From Charina bottae (lineage: Eukaryota > Chordata > Lepidosauria > Squamata > Charinaidae), in assembly GCA_023362775.1 (NCBI GenBank), contig JALMGJ010000011.1:19580001-19644000 (forward strand): a stretch of DNA of 64,000 nt. Reading direction: 5' to 3'. The position numbers and the translations under genes are program-made. Numbering within the stretch: position 1 is the stretch's first letter; each line of letters begins with the position of its first letter. A model generated the notes under the pieces. That model saw only the letters and a program-made list of their open reading frames with translations, did no database searches and had not been told where the DNA came from. Below are positions 1 through 22,600 of this stretch, in pieces.

Positions 1-185
1 GACCGTGAGTTCTAGCCCTAGCCTTAGGCAGAAAGCCAGCTGGGTGACCTTGGGCCAATCTCTCTCAGCCCTAGGAAGCAGGCAATGGCAAACCACTTCT
101 GGAAAAACCTTGCCAAGAAAACTGCAGGGACTTGTACAGGCAGTCTCTGAGAATCGGACACAATTGAACAGATTAAAAAAAAATC
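1..185 (+). mobile_element. tRNA-derived SINE, 3' part, BovB-like tail (SINE-A)
   Basis: Partial SINE cut by the window start. It has the body shared by other copies here (the 'ctgggtgaccttgggcca' block, then 'ggcaatggcaaaccacttct'). It ends in a short A-rich tail after 147-169, a 23-nt stretch identical to the reverse complement of 58885-58907 in the BovB remnant. The shared tail suggests mobilisation by BovB machinery. The tRNA-like head lies outside the window. Confidence 0.8.
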
Positions 186-224
186 TCCCAGGCCTTTATT
201 ACTGTAATTAATTAGGAATAATTT

Positions 225-905
225 AGCCTCTTTTGAAGATGGTGGGTTTCCTCTATACCCAGACAGTCACTCATGCACTAGTCACCTCATGGCTTGACTA
301 CTACAACACGTTCTACATGGGGCTGCCCTTGAAGACCACCAGGAAGCTTCAACTGGTCCAGAATGCAGCGGTGCGAACAGTGATGGGGATGCCTCAGTGT
401 GCCCATATAACACCTCTGCTTCGTGAGCTGCACTGGTTGCCGGTTTGCTTCCAGGTGCGATTCAAGGCGCTGGTTTTTACTTATAAAGCCCTACATGACA
501 TAGGGCCTGGTTACTTGAAGGACCCGCCTGTCTCCCATAGCATCTGCCCAGCTGACCGGATTTGGCAGGGTTGGTGTGTTCTGGGTTCCTTCTGTTAAAC
601 AATAACTATCAGGGTCCCAAGAGCACACCTCCTCTGGAGCAGCACCTGCCCTCTGGAATGAGGTTCCCCCAAGATCCAAATGGCCCCCCCTCTGCTGTTT
701 TTAGAAGAGCCGTAAAGACCCGGGTCTTCACCCAGGCCTTTGGCAAGGGAGAGCGAGACCCCTTGCTTTATTCCATCTGGTTTGTCGTCGTTGCCATCTT
801 TTATCTTCCTTTTATTGGTTTTATTCTAATTTCTTCGTTTTGATCATTGTGAGCTGCCTAGTGTTTTTGAGAGTTGGGTGGCATACACGTTTAATAAATA
901 ATAAC
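225..905 (+). mobile_element. L2/CR1-like LINE, 3' fragment
   Basis: The plus strand encodes the end of a non-LTR reverse transcriptase ORF ('RKLQLVQNAA', 'HITPLLRELHWLPV'). A close relative lies at 32460-32930. The frame is broken after about 590. A 3' end of the type 'gtgagctgcctag' followed by a TAAATAA tail closes the copy near 900. It is a 5'-truncated, dead copy. The L2 versus CR1 subclade is not resolved by eye. Confidence 0.75.
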
Positions 906-1178
906 ATGTTATTGCTGAAATGTTTCTGTTTTAATGTGGGTGTTTCGGCTTGATGGGATTTCTTGTACTGTTATTAATTCAGGAACCCAAGATAACTTTG
1001 GGAGCAGCAATCGGTAGATTCCTGAGCAGCATATTAGCATAAATGAATAATCCTCTCTAAGTAAGACACGCAAAATCAAAGAAGCTAGGTGAAAACTGTA
1101 GTTCGAGTTATATGTGAAATAATTGGCTTTCGAACTTCTTCCTTGGAAAGTAAAAATATAGGGGGGGTTATCCTAGTG

Positions 1179-1436
1179 CAGAGCTTTCCAAACTGTGTGT
1201 CGGGACACGTTAGTGTGTTGGCTGCAGTGTCTGGGTGTGTCGCGGCTGCTGCTGCCTCGAGCCCTGCCAGGATTCCGCTCAGGTCCTGGTGCCTGCCTTG
1301 TGCCTTGCTGCCTCCAAACCTGCTGTGATTCCGCACATGTCCTAGTGCCTGCCTTGTGCCCTGCTGTAAGAGTGTGTTGTAAAATGATGTATGTCTAAAA
1401 AGTGTGTCACCAACATGAAAAGTTTGGAAAGCTCTG
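1179..1436. mobile_element. hAT-like nonautonomous element, family A, copy 1
   Basis: Terminal inverted repeats start CAGAGCTTTCCAAACT and end with the complement. They are flanked by a perfect 8-bp duplication TCCTAGTG (1171-1178 and 1437-1444). There is no coding capacity. The interior holds about two units of the roughly 60-bp minisatellite that is expanded in copy 4 (39584-40299). Confidence 0.85.
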
Positions 1437-1444
1437 TCCTAGTG

Positions 1445-2559
1445 TTTGTTTGGAAAAGTGCTCGCTTGCCCAGAAAAATGGCAGGATAAAGCTGAGGTGG
1501 AAGAGAACACCCTACGGAGGGGTTGGTGCGGAACAACTTCGCTAGTGGGCCTTCTGGTCACTGTTTTGTGTGTGATTGGCCGTTGCGACAGCCAAGGTGT
1601 GTGAGTGTTACAGCATGCTGCCAGAATTTCAAATGTGACCAGCAAATCAAAAGAAGGGGGACCCTGGTTTGATCTATATAATAGTTAAACCTGTGCAAGC
1701 AAAATTATTTTGCAGCAAACAGCAGACACACGCTTTGGCAGCCCCCCACTTTGAGGCTTAACCCTTCTTTTCTGCAGAATACGTAGCAAGCCGCACACGT
1801 TTACTGAGAAAGTACATCCATTGGTGTTGAACCACTCGTATGCAAGCATCCATGATTTCAGTTGCATTCTCCCCAGTAGTTGGGAATATCGGTAGCCAGT
1901 AGAGAAAGGTTAACAATCTTTGGTCAAGCCTCCAACTTCAACCGGGTGATATTTTGGGGCCACCCCATTCACCTGAATGAGAGCACGACGCTGAGATAAC
2001 TTCACAGATATCAGGGCTAAAATGTCTTTTTTGTGGGTGCTGTTTAATGCTTCTTTAGGAGCATTAGTTCTGCAGCTGCTACCACCACCGTTTACCCATT
2101 TTCTGGAACTGACGGCATGGCCCTGCTTCTCAGGGAGGAAAGGAGGCAAATATTTGAAGCGGTGCTTCAGGCTACGATTTTTGCAGAAGTAAGGCAGGAC
2201 ACCTTTTGGGACCATAAGGTTTTACGGTACCTAGGTAGAAAGCCTCTGGGCTGCGCGGGGCTCTTCTTCAGGCAGGAATGAAGAGACCGGTGCAGTTTGG
2301 AACTGTCCAAATGAACCTGCACACAATTCTTTTAACGGGGGTCATCTCTCCTCTGCTTTGGGATCTTGCATGCCTGCATTTTGTGCAAATAAGGCAGCAA
2401 TTCTAGATCACAGTAAGGTTGAAAAATGCATATGTTAAGGATGCTAAAGAAATGGGGAGGAGGAGGAGGAGGGGAAGTGAGAAAAAGTATTTATGACAAG
2501 CGGAGGTTGGGAGCTTTCGGTACGCTGGCCCTTTAAGAGATAGCCCTCCCAGTGCTGTT
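1445..2559. other. Upstream intergenic, no recognised feature
   Basis: No convincing exon, RNA gene or intact repeat is seen. Short open frames lack family motifs. A purine-rich stretch near 2455-2490 (GGAGGAGG, GGGGAAGTGAG) precedes the CORO1A first-exon candidate. It contains GGAA cores of the kind bound by PU.1/ETS factors. That would fit a haematopoietic gene but is weak evidence. Confidence 0.4.
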
Positions 2560-2637
2560 CCTGGGCGATGGCTTTTAAAAAGCCTGAGCGCTCCATCCCT
2601 AATGCATTGTGTGGTACATCGGCTGCGGAAGCTGCAG
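2560..2637 (+). promoter_or_regulatory. CORO1A: Candidate noncoding first exon and promoter of CORO1A
   Basis: The first coding exon of CORO1A begins with a splice acceptor only 5 nt before its ATG, so a noncoding exon must lie upstream. The best donor seen is CTGCAG|gtgagtg at 2637/2638, preceded by a TTTAAAA-like stretch at about 2574. This would give a first intron of about 1.1 kb (2638-3757). The start site is not defined, and other donors in 2.2-3.4 kb are possible. Confidence 0.4.
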
Positions 2638-3594
2638 GTGAGTGCTCAGGATTGGGGGTGACCAAAAGGGGATCGGGGTGTGCCTCTGCTTCGAGGATGG
2701 GGCTGTTGCTGACAGAGCTACGGGATGTGAGAAGACTGATTTTATCCTGGCTTTAGAACTTCGATGGGCAAAGCCCAGAACCCTGTGAGGTAGGTCGCAG
2801 GGGGACATGCTTCTGTTTGAGAGCTTGGAGAACAGACGCCCCCCTCCTATGATTTCATTTGCACTCCCGACCTATTTAGAATTGGGAATGCATTTTCTTT
2901 CCCGCCCACATCAGCTAGCAGCCTTGGAAGTGGATGCTGTTTCATTATTTCATTTAGATGTCATGATAAAGAGAGTAGCTTTCTCCCACCCGATGCCCGG
3001 CTCTTCTTGCTGGGAACGATGGGGGTTGTAGTCCAGCACGTGGAAGACCTCAGAGAGAGGTGAAACGAAGCACTGGGTTTGGCCAGAGAAATCTGCAGTC
3101 ATTTTCCCCAGCTGTGAAGCAAACTAGCCGGCCCTTTGGACATTTTTATTCCTCAAGCCAGTCTACTTCACGGGGTGGTGGTGAGAATAATAAAAAGCAT
3201 CCCATGGACAATACCCTGAGCTCCCTTGAAGAAAATGTGCAGATGGAAGGGTTACACCTTTGTTATTTATAATGCTGAGGTCTGGTGGAGCTAATCTGTG
3301 AATAAACTGGCATTGGGCTGGGCTGCATACTCACCTTGCAGGATCTTTGGGGTGGTCGGTCTGCTTAGGACTTGAGGAACGCAGCAGTTCCTTAGAGTCA
3401 CTGTATTCTGCGTGAGCTCTTTGATTCTGTTGGAAGAGGTTTATGTCATGGAGGAGTCTACTTGGGCAGGGGGTTGGTTTGCACGATGATCTTTTGCAGC
3501 TGCATGACTTCGGCAGATACCGTAGAAGCTGCCGCCATAATCAGATCTTCTCCATCCCAGATGGCTCTTCAGCGTGGGGTTGGTGCCGGGCTGA

Positions 3595-15306
<11,712 letters not shown>

Positions 15307-15836
15307 CTGCTCCTCGTCTTCCCAGCCAGTCTGGTTCTTCATCAGTCACAACGGACTTTGTTTCACTGGCCTTTTAAAACCCCTTTGATTTTTTATTTTT
15401 ATGGGTGGATCCTCAGGGCATTATTAAGATTCATCCACCCTAAACTCAGGGCAGAAGCTCAGCTCACCTAATCCAGACAGAGCCCTTTTCCTGAGTTAAC
15501 AGGTCCCCCCTGAAAAGATACAAAACACGCTTCTCTGCTTAGCCTTTGGGAAGGTGTTCAGGCCGAGAGCCCATCTCCTTACAACTTGCAGGCTTGTATC
15601 ATGCAGGGCTCCAGTTCCGGGTATCTGCCGCCTTGTCACCGCTGTGCTGCTTCCCTTACAAAGCAAATTGTCTTCCTCTGGACTTTTTAGAAATGCTGCA
15701 CAGCCCCTTTCTTACATTCTGCTTTTGAGGGCATGGTGGGGGGGGTTTTCTCTTGTTTTAATAGGGCTACGTTTAATTGACGATCAATTAAGCATTTGGA
15801 TTAACTAGTATGCATATTAGTTAATTCAGTGTTTCT

Positions 15837-15914
15837 CAACCATGGCAGCTTGAAGATGTGTGGACTCAACTCCCAGAATTCCCCAGCCAGCCTTGCCAAG
15901 GTTGAGAAACACTG
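15837..15914. mobile_element. hAT-like MITE, family B, copy 2
   Basis: Short copy with ends CAGTGTTTCTCAACC and GGTTGAGAAACACTG. The duplication AGTTAATT is perfect (15829-15836 and 15915-15922). It lies within the predicted CORO1A 3' UTR. Confidence 0.85.
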
Positions 15915-16034
15915 AGTTAATTGGTCAGTAGCTCAATTCAAGGTGCGTCTGAAAATTGCAGGGAGCAACCCCAGTGGAAGACAGATTCCCACCTTTGTGA
16001 GAGAGAGGAGGGGAAATCCTGTCTGCCATTGCTT

Positions 16035-16040
16035 AATAAA
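16035..16040 (+). terminator. CORO1A: Polyadenylation signal AATAAA, candidate for CORO1A
   Basis: Canonical hexamer about 730 nt after the CORO1A stop, and the only convincing one before the next repeat. Confidence 0.55.
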
Positions 16041-16117
16041 CTACGCTTGTTTCTTTGGAACAATTTTGCATCTACATATTTAATTCAAACTCTATCATTC
16101 ACCTAAATTCTTTAAGG

Positions 16118-16353
16118 CAGAGCTTTCCAAACTTTTCCTGTTGGTGACACACACCAACAGCGGCACGGTGGCGCTCGTGGTGGTAGTGGCGTGCACATCT
16201 GTTGCGCGAAACCCGGAAGCGCTGATGGCAAGCCGCCGCTGCTGTGTGCGGCAGTGGCAGCGCGCCATCAGCGCTTCCGGGTTTTTGCACAACACACCTG
16301 CACACTGCAGGCGACACAGTACTGTGTCGCGACACAGAGTTTGGAAAGCTATG
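16118..16353. mobile_element. hAT-like nonautonomous element, family A, copy 3
   Basis: Ends CAGAGCTTTCCAAACT and AGTTTGGAAAGCTATG, with a perfect duplication CTTTAAGG (16110-16117 and 16354-16361). The GC-rich interior contains CpG-dense inverted segments around 'aacccggaagcgctgatgg'. This interior type is shared with copies 5 and 6 rather than with 1, 2 and 4. Confidence 0.87.
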
Positions 16354-16501
16354 CTTTAAGGTTATACAGCAAACCTTTTTATATACAAGTTTTAAATAGC
16401 AATTATGCTTGGAATCAATTTTACCCCCTGCTTCAAACAGCGTCAGCAGCAACACAAGCCTTAAGTCAGCAGCCACTACATGGCAACAGCCTACTTTTAT
16501 A

Positions 16502-16837
16502 CAGGTAGTCCTTGCTTAATGACCATTCATTTAGCAATGGTTCAGACTTATGATAGCCCTAAAACCCGACTTATGACCGGTCCTCGCACTTATGACCATT
16601 GCAGCATCCTGCAGTTACGTGACCGTCATTTTCGATCTTCCCAGCCGGCTTCTGGCAAGCAAAATCAATGGGGAACCACATGTTTCGCTTAATGACCAGG
16701 TGATTCACTTGACTGAGGTGATTTACTTAATGACAGCCACAAAAATGGTCGTAAAATTGTGCCAGTCACTTAACAACCACATCACTTAGCGACCAAAATT
16801 CCAGTCCCAATTGTGATCGTTAAGTGAGGACTACCTG
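16502..16837. mobile_element. Tigger-like MITE, copy 2
   Basis: 336 bp with ends CAGGTAGTCC and GGACTACCTG, flanked by TA on both sides. Same internal layout as the copy at 8739. Noncoding. Confidence 0.8.
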
Positions 16838-17641
16838 TATAGCAAGTTGACTTCCACACAGAATTTAACATAATCTAATCCAGCATCTTGTGGATGCTAA
16901 AGGGAAAGGGAGAAAGCAGTTCTCCCCCACTGTTCTCCCACACAACTGATATTGAAAGGCACCTTATACCTGACAGAGCTATTATGACTATGAGCCGCTC
17001 GATCACCTTATCTTCCATGAACTTGTCTAACCCATTTTTAAAGCTCTTTTTCACCTGTGGTATTCACCAATGCTTTGTGGCCAATCCTTTAAATTTAATA
17101 TGAATAATTAATTAATTAAATGACAATCCTATTAATCCAGATGGCCCCTCTCTTGATTATGTATGAGGGCCAACTTGAATAGTTGACAGATTGCCAGCAG
17201 TGGCTCTTTTTTCTCCAAAATAAAATTAGAGTTAGGAGAGCAGAGTTCTCATCTTCCACAAAGAACTTTTAAAATCAGGAGGAGCCTGGGAGCACCTTTT
17301 CCAGGTAACACGTTTTATTAAAAGATATAAGCTTTTGTGAGCTGCAGCTCACGTCAGAAGATGCGTAGTGTGCTAGACTGATAGAGGATTTAAATTGGAG
17401 TTGGGAGGGGAGGGAAGAAAAATCAAGTTGATTTTGCAGATACAGGTGACATGTGAGAGAGGTTACAAGTACCCTATCATTTAACAATTCTAACATGTTA
17501 AAAACCTATTGTTGAGACCTGTGATTGCCTGAAACCTTTAGATGTATGTGAGCAAAACAATTTCTCACCCAATGGTGCTGTTAAAAGTCCTGTTTTTCAA
17601 AAAAAAAAAAAAAAAAAGTAATTTTGAGATCTGCCGTAGAG

Positions 17642-17919
17642 CAGGGGTACCCAACCTTTTTGGCACCAGGGACCGGTCGTGGAAGACAATTTTTCCACAG
17701 ACCCGGGGGGGGGGGGCAGGATTTGCAGGCGGGAGCCAATCGCGCAGACCAGGGGGCGGGGTTTGCAGGCGGGAGCCAATCGTGCTGACCAGGGGGCGGG
17801 GTTTGCAGGCAGGAGCCAATCACGCGGACGGGGGCGGGGTTTGCAGGTGGGAGCCAACTGCTCACCTGCTGTGCGGCCCACTTCCTAACAGGCCATGGCC
17901 CACAGGTTGGGGACCCCTG
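17642..17919. mobile_element. hAT-Charlie-like element with GC-rich tandem repeat
   Basis: Ends CAGGGGTACCCAACC and GGTTGGGGACCCCTG, with a perfect duplication CCGTAGAG (17634-17641 and 17920-17927). The left interior 'ggcaccagggaccggt' resembles a well-known amniote hAT-Charlie group. The middle holds four to five GC-rich units of about 40 bp ('gcggggtttgcaggcggga'). The flanks at about 17275-17600 and 17985-18090 look like parts of one older repeat of unknown class. Confidence 0.83.
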
Positions 17920-18273
17920 CCGTAGAGTGTCCTGGGAGGTTGAATGCTCTGTATTACTTTGTCCTTGTTTTGAGTCCTGATGTCAGTGTCCATTAAGCTT
18001 ATACCTCTTAATAAAATTTGTTAGTTGGAAAAGGTGCTACCAGACTCCTGGTTTTTGCCACCACAGACTAACCCAGCTCTCCTCCTACAAAAGACTTTTA
18101 ACAAATGGTTGGAAAACAGGGACAGCAAGAGATAGCTCTCCCTAAGAATTGGTCATGCTGCTTTCTTGTATCAGCAGAAATGATACATCTTTTGATGTAT
18201 CATTTGATCCCCGCCAGCAGCCAACACTCAGATAAGCAGGGATCAACACCAAACAACCAGGCCGAAAACAATA

Positions 18274-19153
18274 CAGGTAGTCCTTGCTTAACGACCCTAA
18301 TTGGGATCAGCAACTCCGCTGCTAAGCAAAGTGGTCGCTAAGTGGGAAATCACCTGACCGCGACTGCTTTCTGGCTGGAAAAGGACAAGACTACTCAGTT
18401 TCACACCTTCACTTTTGTTTGCCTCACCACTCCCCTGCTTTGGAATGCTTGGGTCCCTGCTTACTGTCTTATACCCATCAAAAGCAATGCAATCGCACCG
18501 GCAGCCCAGGGCTGGGAGCTGCGGGCGTGCTAGGCTTACAGTACTCTCTTGAAATCCTTTCCTCTCTGATCTCTCCACTCTGCGGGAGTTGGGGAAGCAA
18601 GCAATTTCTGTAGGCAATCTCCTTTGCCTGACCTTTTCCTGCTGCTGGCATGATCGCATTGCTGTTGATGTGTAGAAGAGCAAACAGCTTACTCTCTTGA
18701 AATCCCTCTCCAATCTCTCCGCTCTGCTGAGGAGGGGGGTCAGGCAAAGGAGAGATTGCCTACAGAAATTGCTTGCTTTTTTTCCTCCTCCTCACCTTGC
18801 AGAGCGGAGAGATTGGAGAGGAAGATATTTCAAGAGAGTACTGTAAGCTGTTTGCGTAACGCACCCACAGTTCCCAGCCCTGGGCTGCTGGCGTGATCAC
18901 ATTGCTTTTGATGTGTAGAAGAGCAAACAGCTTACTCTCTTGCAATCCCTTTCTCTCCAATCAATCTGCTCTGCAAGGGGGGAAATGGAAAGAACCACAG
19001 GTCAGGCACAGGACAATGCGTACCGATTGTGATGGTGATCACATGACTGAGGGATGTTGTGAAGGTTGTAAAAAGGCCGTAAAGTTATTTTTTCAGCACC
19101 ATTGTAACTTTGAATGGTTGCAGAACAAATGGTCGGTAAGCAAGGACTACCTG
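18274..19153. mobile_element. Tigger-like element, 880 bp, with internal foldback
   Basis: Ends CAGGTAGTCCTTGCTTAACG and the complement, with TA on both sides. It is about twice the size of the basic copy. The extra interior (about 18530-18960) contains long inverted segments: 'acagtactctcttgaaat' near 18538 recurs in reverse near 18825-18843. Repeated 'gtgtagaagagcaaacagc' blocks are also present. No transposase frame. Confidence 0.78.
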
Positions 19154-19504
19154 TACTCTAATCAAGGAACCACCAAGGAGGAAACTACACTCCCACCAAA
19201 ATTGGGAGGGCAAGCTACTGCATATAAACAGGCAGCAAACCCCACGCTCACTCGCATTGATGATGTTACCTAGTTGGGTAATGAAACGTCTGCAAGCAAA
19301 CAACCAAGCTCAGAGAGCACCAAGAACTCCAAAAGCGTTCATTTTCCAGATTTAGAAGTTCAAGAAAAAGAACACTCCCTTAGTAGGACAATGCTAGCTC
19401 CCCCCCCCCCCAATGCAGATCTAAATATTAAAATGGGTTTCCAAGATACTTGGTGCAAGAATAAACAGATAACACCAAGAGTTATCTCACAAACTTTTTC
19501 CCGT

Positions 19505-19510
19505 TTTATT
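19505..19510 (-). terminator. BOLA2: Polyadenylation signal, candidate for BOLA2
   Basis: TTTATT on the plus strand reads AATAAA on the minus strand, about 170 nt after the BOLA2 stop codon. Confidence 0.5.
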
Positions 19511-19569
19511 TTCTGCTTCATGCTCTTTCACACTGTCATGGTGCTCCCACTGAAGTGATTCCTGCATTG

Positions 19570-19592
19570 TTCAGTTCAGTTCAGTTCAGTTC
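19570..19592. repeat. (TTCAG)n microsatellite in the BOLA2 3' UTR
   Basis: Four to five perfect pentamer units. Confidence 0.9.
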
Positions 19593-19678
19593 ACAGCTGC
19601 TTCTCTTTAGCATCCTGGAGTTTTTGGTCTCTGGATTGTTTGCTGCTTTTCTGACCGAAGAAAAGGAGGAAGCCTGTC

Positions 19679-22600
19679 TCACTTAGCTTCTTGTTCCTTT
19701 GCCCACTGTTCAGGAGTCAATGTTCTCTGCTCGAAGGCGTGAATGAGTTTCAGCTCTTCAGACAAGATTTCATTGACTAGTCTTATGGAAGGCAAGGTAG
19801 AGAAGAGAGAGAATAGAAGGTTGGAAATGGGGAGACCACAAATGCATTCCACTCCCATAATATCTTTAGACTTGAATCGCTAATTGTTGATTCAAGAATA
19901 AATTGCAATTAGCGGGGTTCACACAAGATCCCAAGCCAAATATACAAGGCACATTTTGGCCTAGCATGTTGTGTTATCCCAGCCTTACCTTCTGCCTGCT
20001 TTGGGGGTGCCCCTTGGCCAATAATGCATTTCTCTAAGTTCCAAGCTTATTTTTTTCATATTCAACCTCTAATACGCATAATAAAACAGATCAATGCTAA
20101 AAAGCAACTTCACATATTTTACTAAGCCATAGTTTGCTTAAGCATCATGATGGGGAGACAGCAGTAACTGGCTGAGTTCATATGCCGAACCCCCCAAATA
20201 AACCACACTATGGCTTAATATATGGGAACCCCATTTCCAGAAAGATTTCTAAGAATAAATTTGTTCAGAAAACTAAGAGCAATCCTAATTGCCTCCGAAG
20301 CCTGAGAGAAGATGATGGATTCCATGGAGATGGAAGCACCATCCTTCAGGGGGAGCTCAGCTGACTGCTTGGCAAGTTCATCCAGAGTTTCTTTTACAGA
20401 AAGCTCTGGTTTACCAAATGTTCCCACTAGAATGAAGAACCAAACAGGGATTCTCAGTTAACTGAGACTGAAGCCGTGATAGCCATTTCCACTTGTTTCA
20501 ACAGAGGTGATATTTAAAAAGAAGCAATATTGTTTAAAGCAATGTTTTGCCCAGCCTGGTAGAGCAGCACCCTTCTCCCACTCAGTCACTGCCGAGAGCC
20601 CGGTAGATCGCAGCAGACATAAATCCACTAAATAAATAAATAAATAAATAAATCATACACACTTCCTTTTTGCATTAGTAACAAACAGAATTGATACAAC
20701 ACTATTCTCATTACAGGAACAGGTAGTCCTTGCTTAACAAACATTAATTCAGTGACCGTTTGCAGTTACGACAATGCTGAATGAATGGTATTTATGACTG
20801 GTCCTCGAAGTTGTGGCTGCTGCAGCGCCCCCGTGGTCACGTGATCAAAATTCGGGTGCTTGGCAGCCTGCCTGCATTTATGATTGCAGGGTGTGCTTCA
20901 ACAACCCCCACCTGCCTACCTCCCCCCAATCTCTGCCCTTTTGGCCGCCCTGCACCCCCACTGCAGGGCGGAGGGCAGGGCGGCAGAGTGCAGAGTGGCC
21001 AGAAGGGCAGAGATGGGGGGAAGATAGGCGGGTGGGAGGAGCTGAAGAAGAGGCGAGCATGGCAGGGCAGGAGAAGCGTGAGGTCCTCGCCTAATGACAG
21101 CGCAGCGCTGGCCCAATGACCGCAATCAGTACTGGAACTGCCGTGGCTAAGCAGTGCGGTCATGTGATGTTTCGCCTAACAAACACTTTGCTTAGTGACA
21201 GAAATTCTGGTCCCAGTTAGGGTCATTAAGCGAGGACTACCTGTAGTCCTTGCTTAACAATCACAATTGAGACTGGCAACTCTGTTGCTAAGCGACATGG
21301 TCATTAAGCGAGGCATCTCATGACCACAATGGACTTGCCACCTCATTTCCACTGTGATCGTTAAGTGACACATCAGGTGATCATGATTTACGAATTTACT
21401 GCCAGCTTCTCCATTGACTCTGCTTGTCGGAATCCAGCTGTGAAGTGCACAAATGGTAATTGCGTGACCACAGGGCGCTGAACAGTCGTAAACACCTGCC
21501 GGTTGTGAAGCACCTGAATCTCGATCACATGACTGTGGGGACACTGCGACGGTCGTAAGTATGAGGACCGGTCACAAGTCAGTTTTTTCAGCACTATTGT
21601 AAGTCCAAACCGTCACTAAATGAATGGTTGTTAAGAGAGGACTACCTGTACCTGTGTATGAGTGTGCTACACAGCCTTGATCAGTTATTACCTCACAGGA
21701 TCACTGCTTCTTAAGATTGTTGTTAAGGGTGGGATTAAAAATTAAGGGTAGATGGCTGAGGGGGCAGGGAAGCATGGAAAATAAGTGGAAAGAATGCCTG
21801 ATTTTGTAGTCCTCACTTCCTCACATTCTAAATTTTTGGAAAACTGTTAGGATAATTCCAACCATTAAGAAAATAAAAGACTATCTGGTCCATCTCCCAC
21901 TGACTAAGTTACCTCTTCCTAGGCTTACTTACCGGTGCCGCTGTAACAGTGCTTTCCCTCGGAAACGTGGAGAAACTACCAGGACTTTGAAGCTTGTAGC
22001 ACAGCGACCAGGGGTAGTATCTTCTACCTCCTTGTGTGGTGGGTAAGATAGGGGAAATATTTATATATACTGTTTAGAACATAACAATAAATTGAATAAC
22101 CTGCATACATTTTATATATACCCAGACAGAAAATGGAGAAGGAAACTTTGAAATGAGATGTCAAAAAGCATATGGAAAGCCAGTACATTGTCAAGAGGTT
22201 GCAGGGAGGGAGAAAAAATGCAAGGGATCTCAGAAAAGAGTGCATTAGATTAACAGAGTATCATTAGAAAATGAAATGTAAACCAAATAGGCTTAATAAT
22301 GGGAAAGAATAATCTCAAAAGAAACTAAAATTTAGGGGGGGGAAATCCATATCATAATCCTAGATATGCCTATTTAAAAGCAACCTCCAACTTCCACTTA
22401 ATTTAAAATTTAGAACAGGTCTGCAAACAGGCTACTGTCATTTTGGTCTGGCCTAGTTTTACAGGCTGCTTGGCATCCATTATGGTTATTTCTCTTTCAC
22501 TTACTTGCATTGAAAGTGTGATGTTATTCCTATCACTTTATGCATCATATAAAGACTACTTGGGAAGGCATTTTTAAGTTAGTTGGTATGATGGCAGCCT

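Larger units (their letters stand above)
15307..16060 (+). other. CORO1A: CORO1A 3' untranslated region
   Basis: The sequence after the stop at 15304-15306 contains no further coding match. A canonical AATAAA at 16035-16040 is followed by T/G-bearing sequence, so cleavage near 16055-16075 is likely. The family-B hAT-like element at 15837 lies inside it. Confidence 0.65.

Noticed and set aside
20781..21163. Overlapping frames on both strands
   Set aside because: GC-rich interior of a Tigger-like element with inverted segments. No motif.
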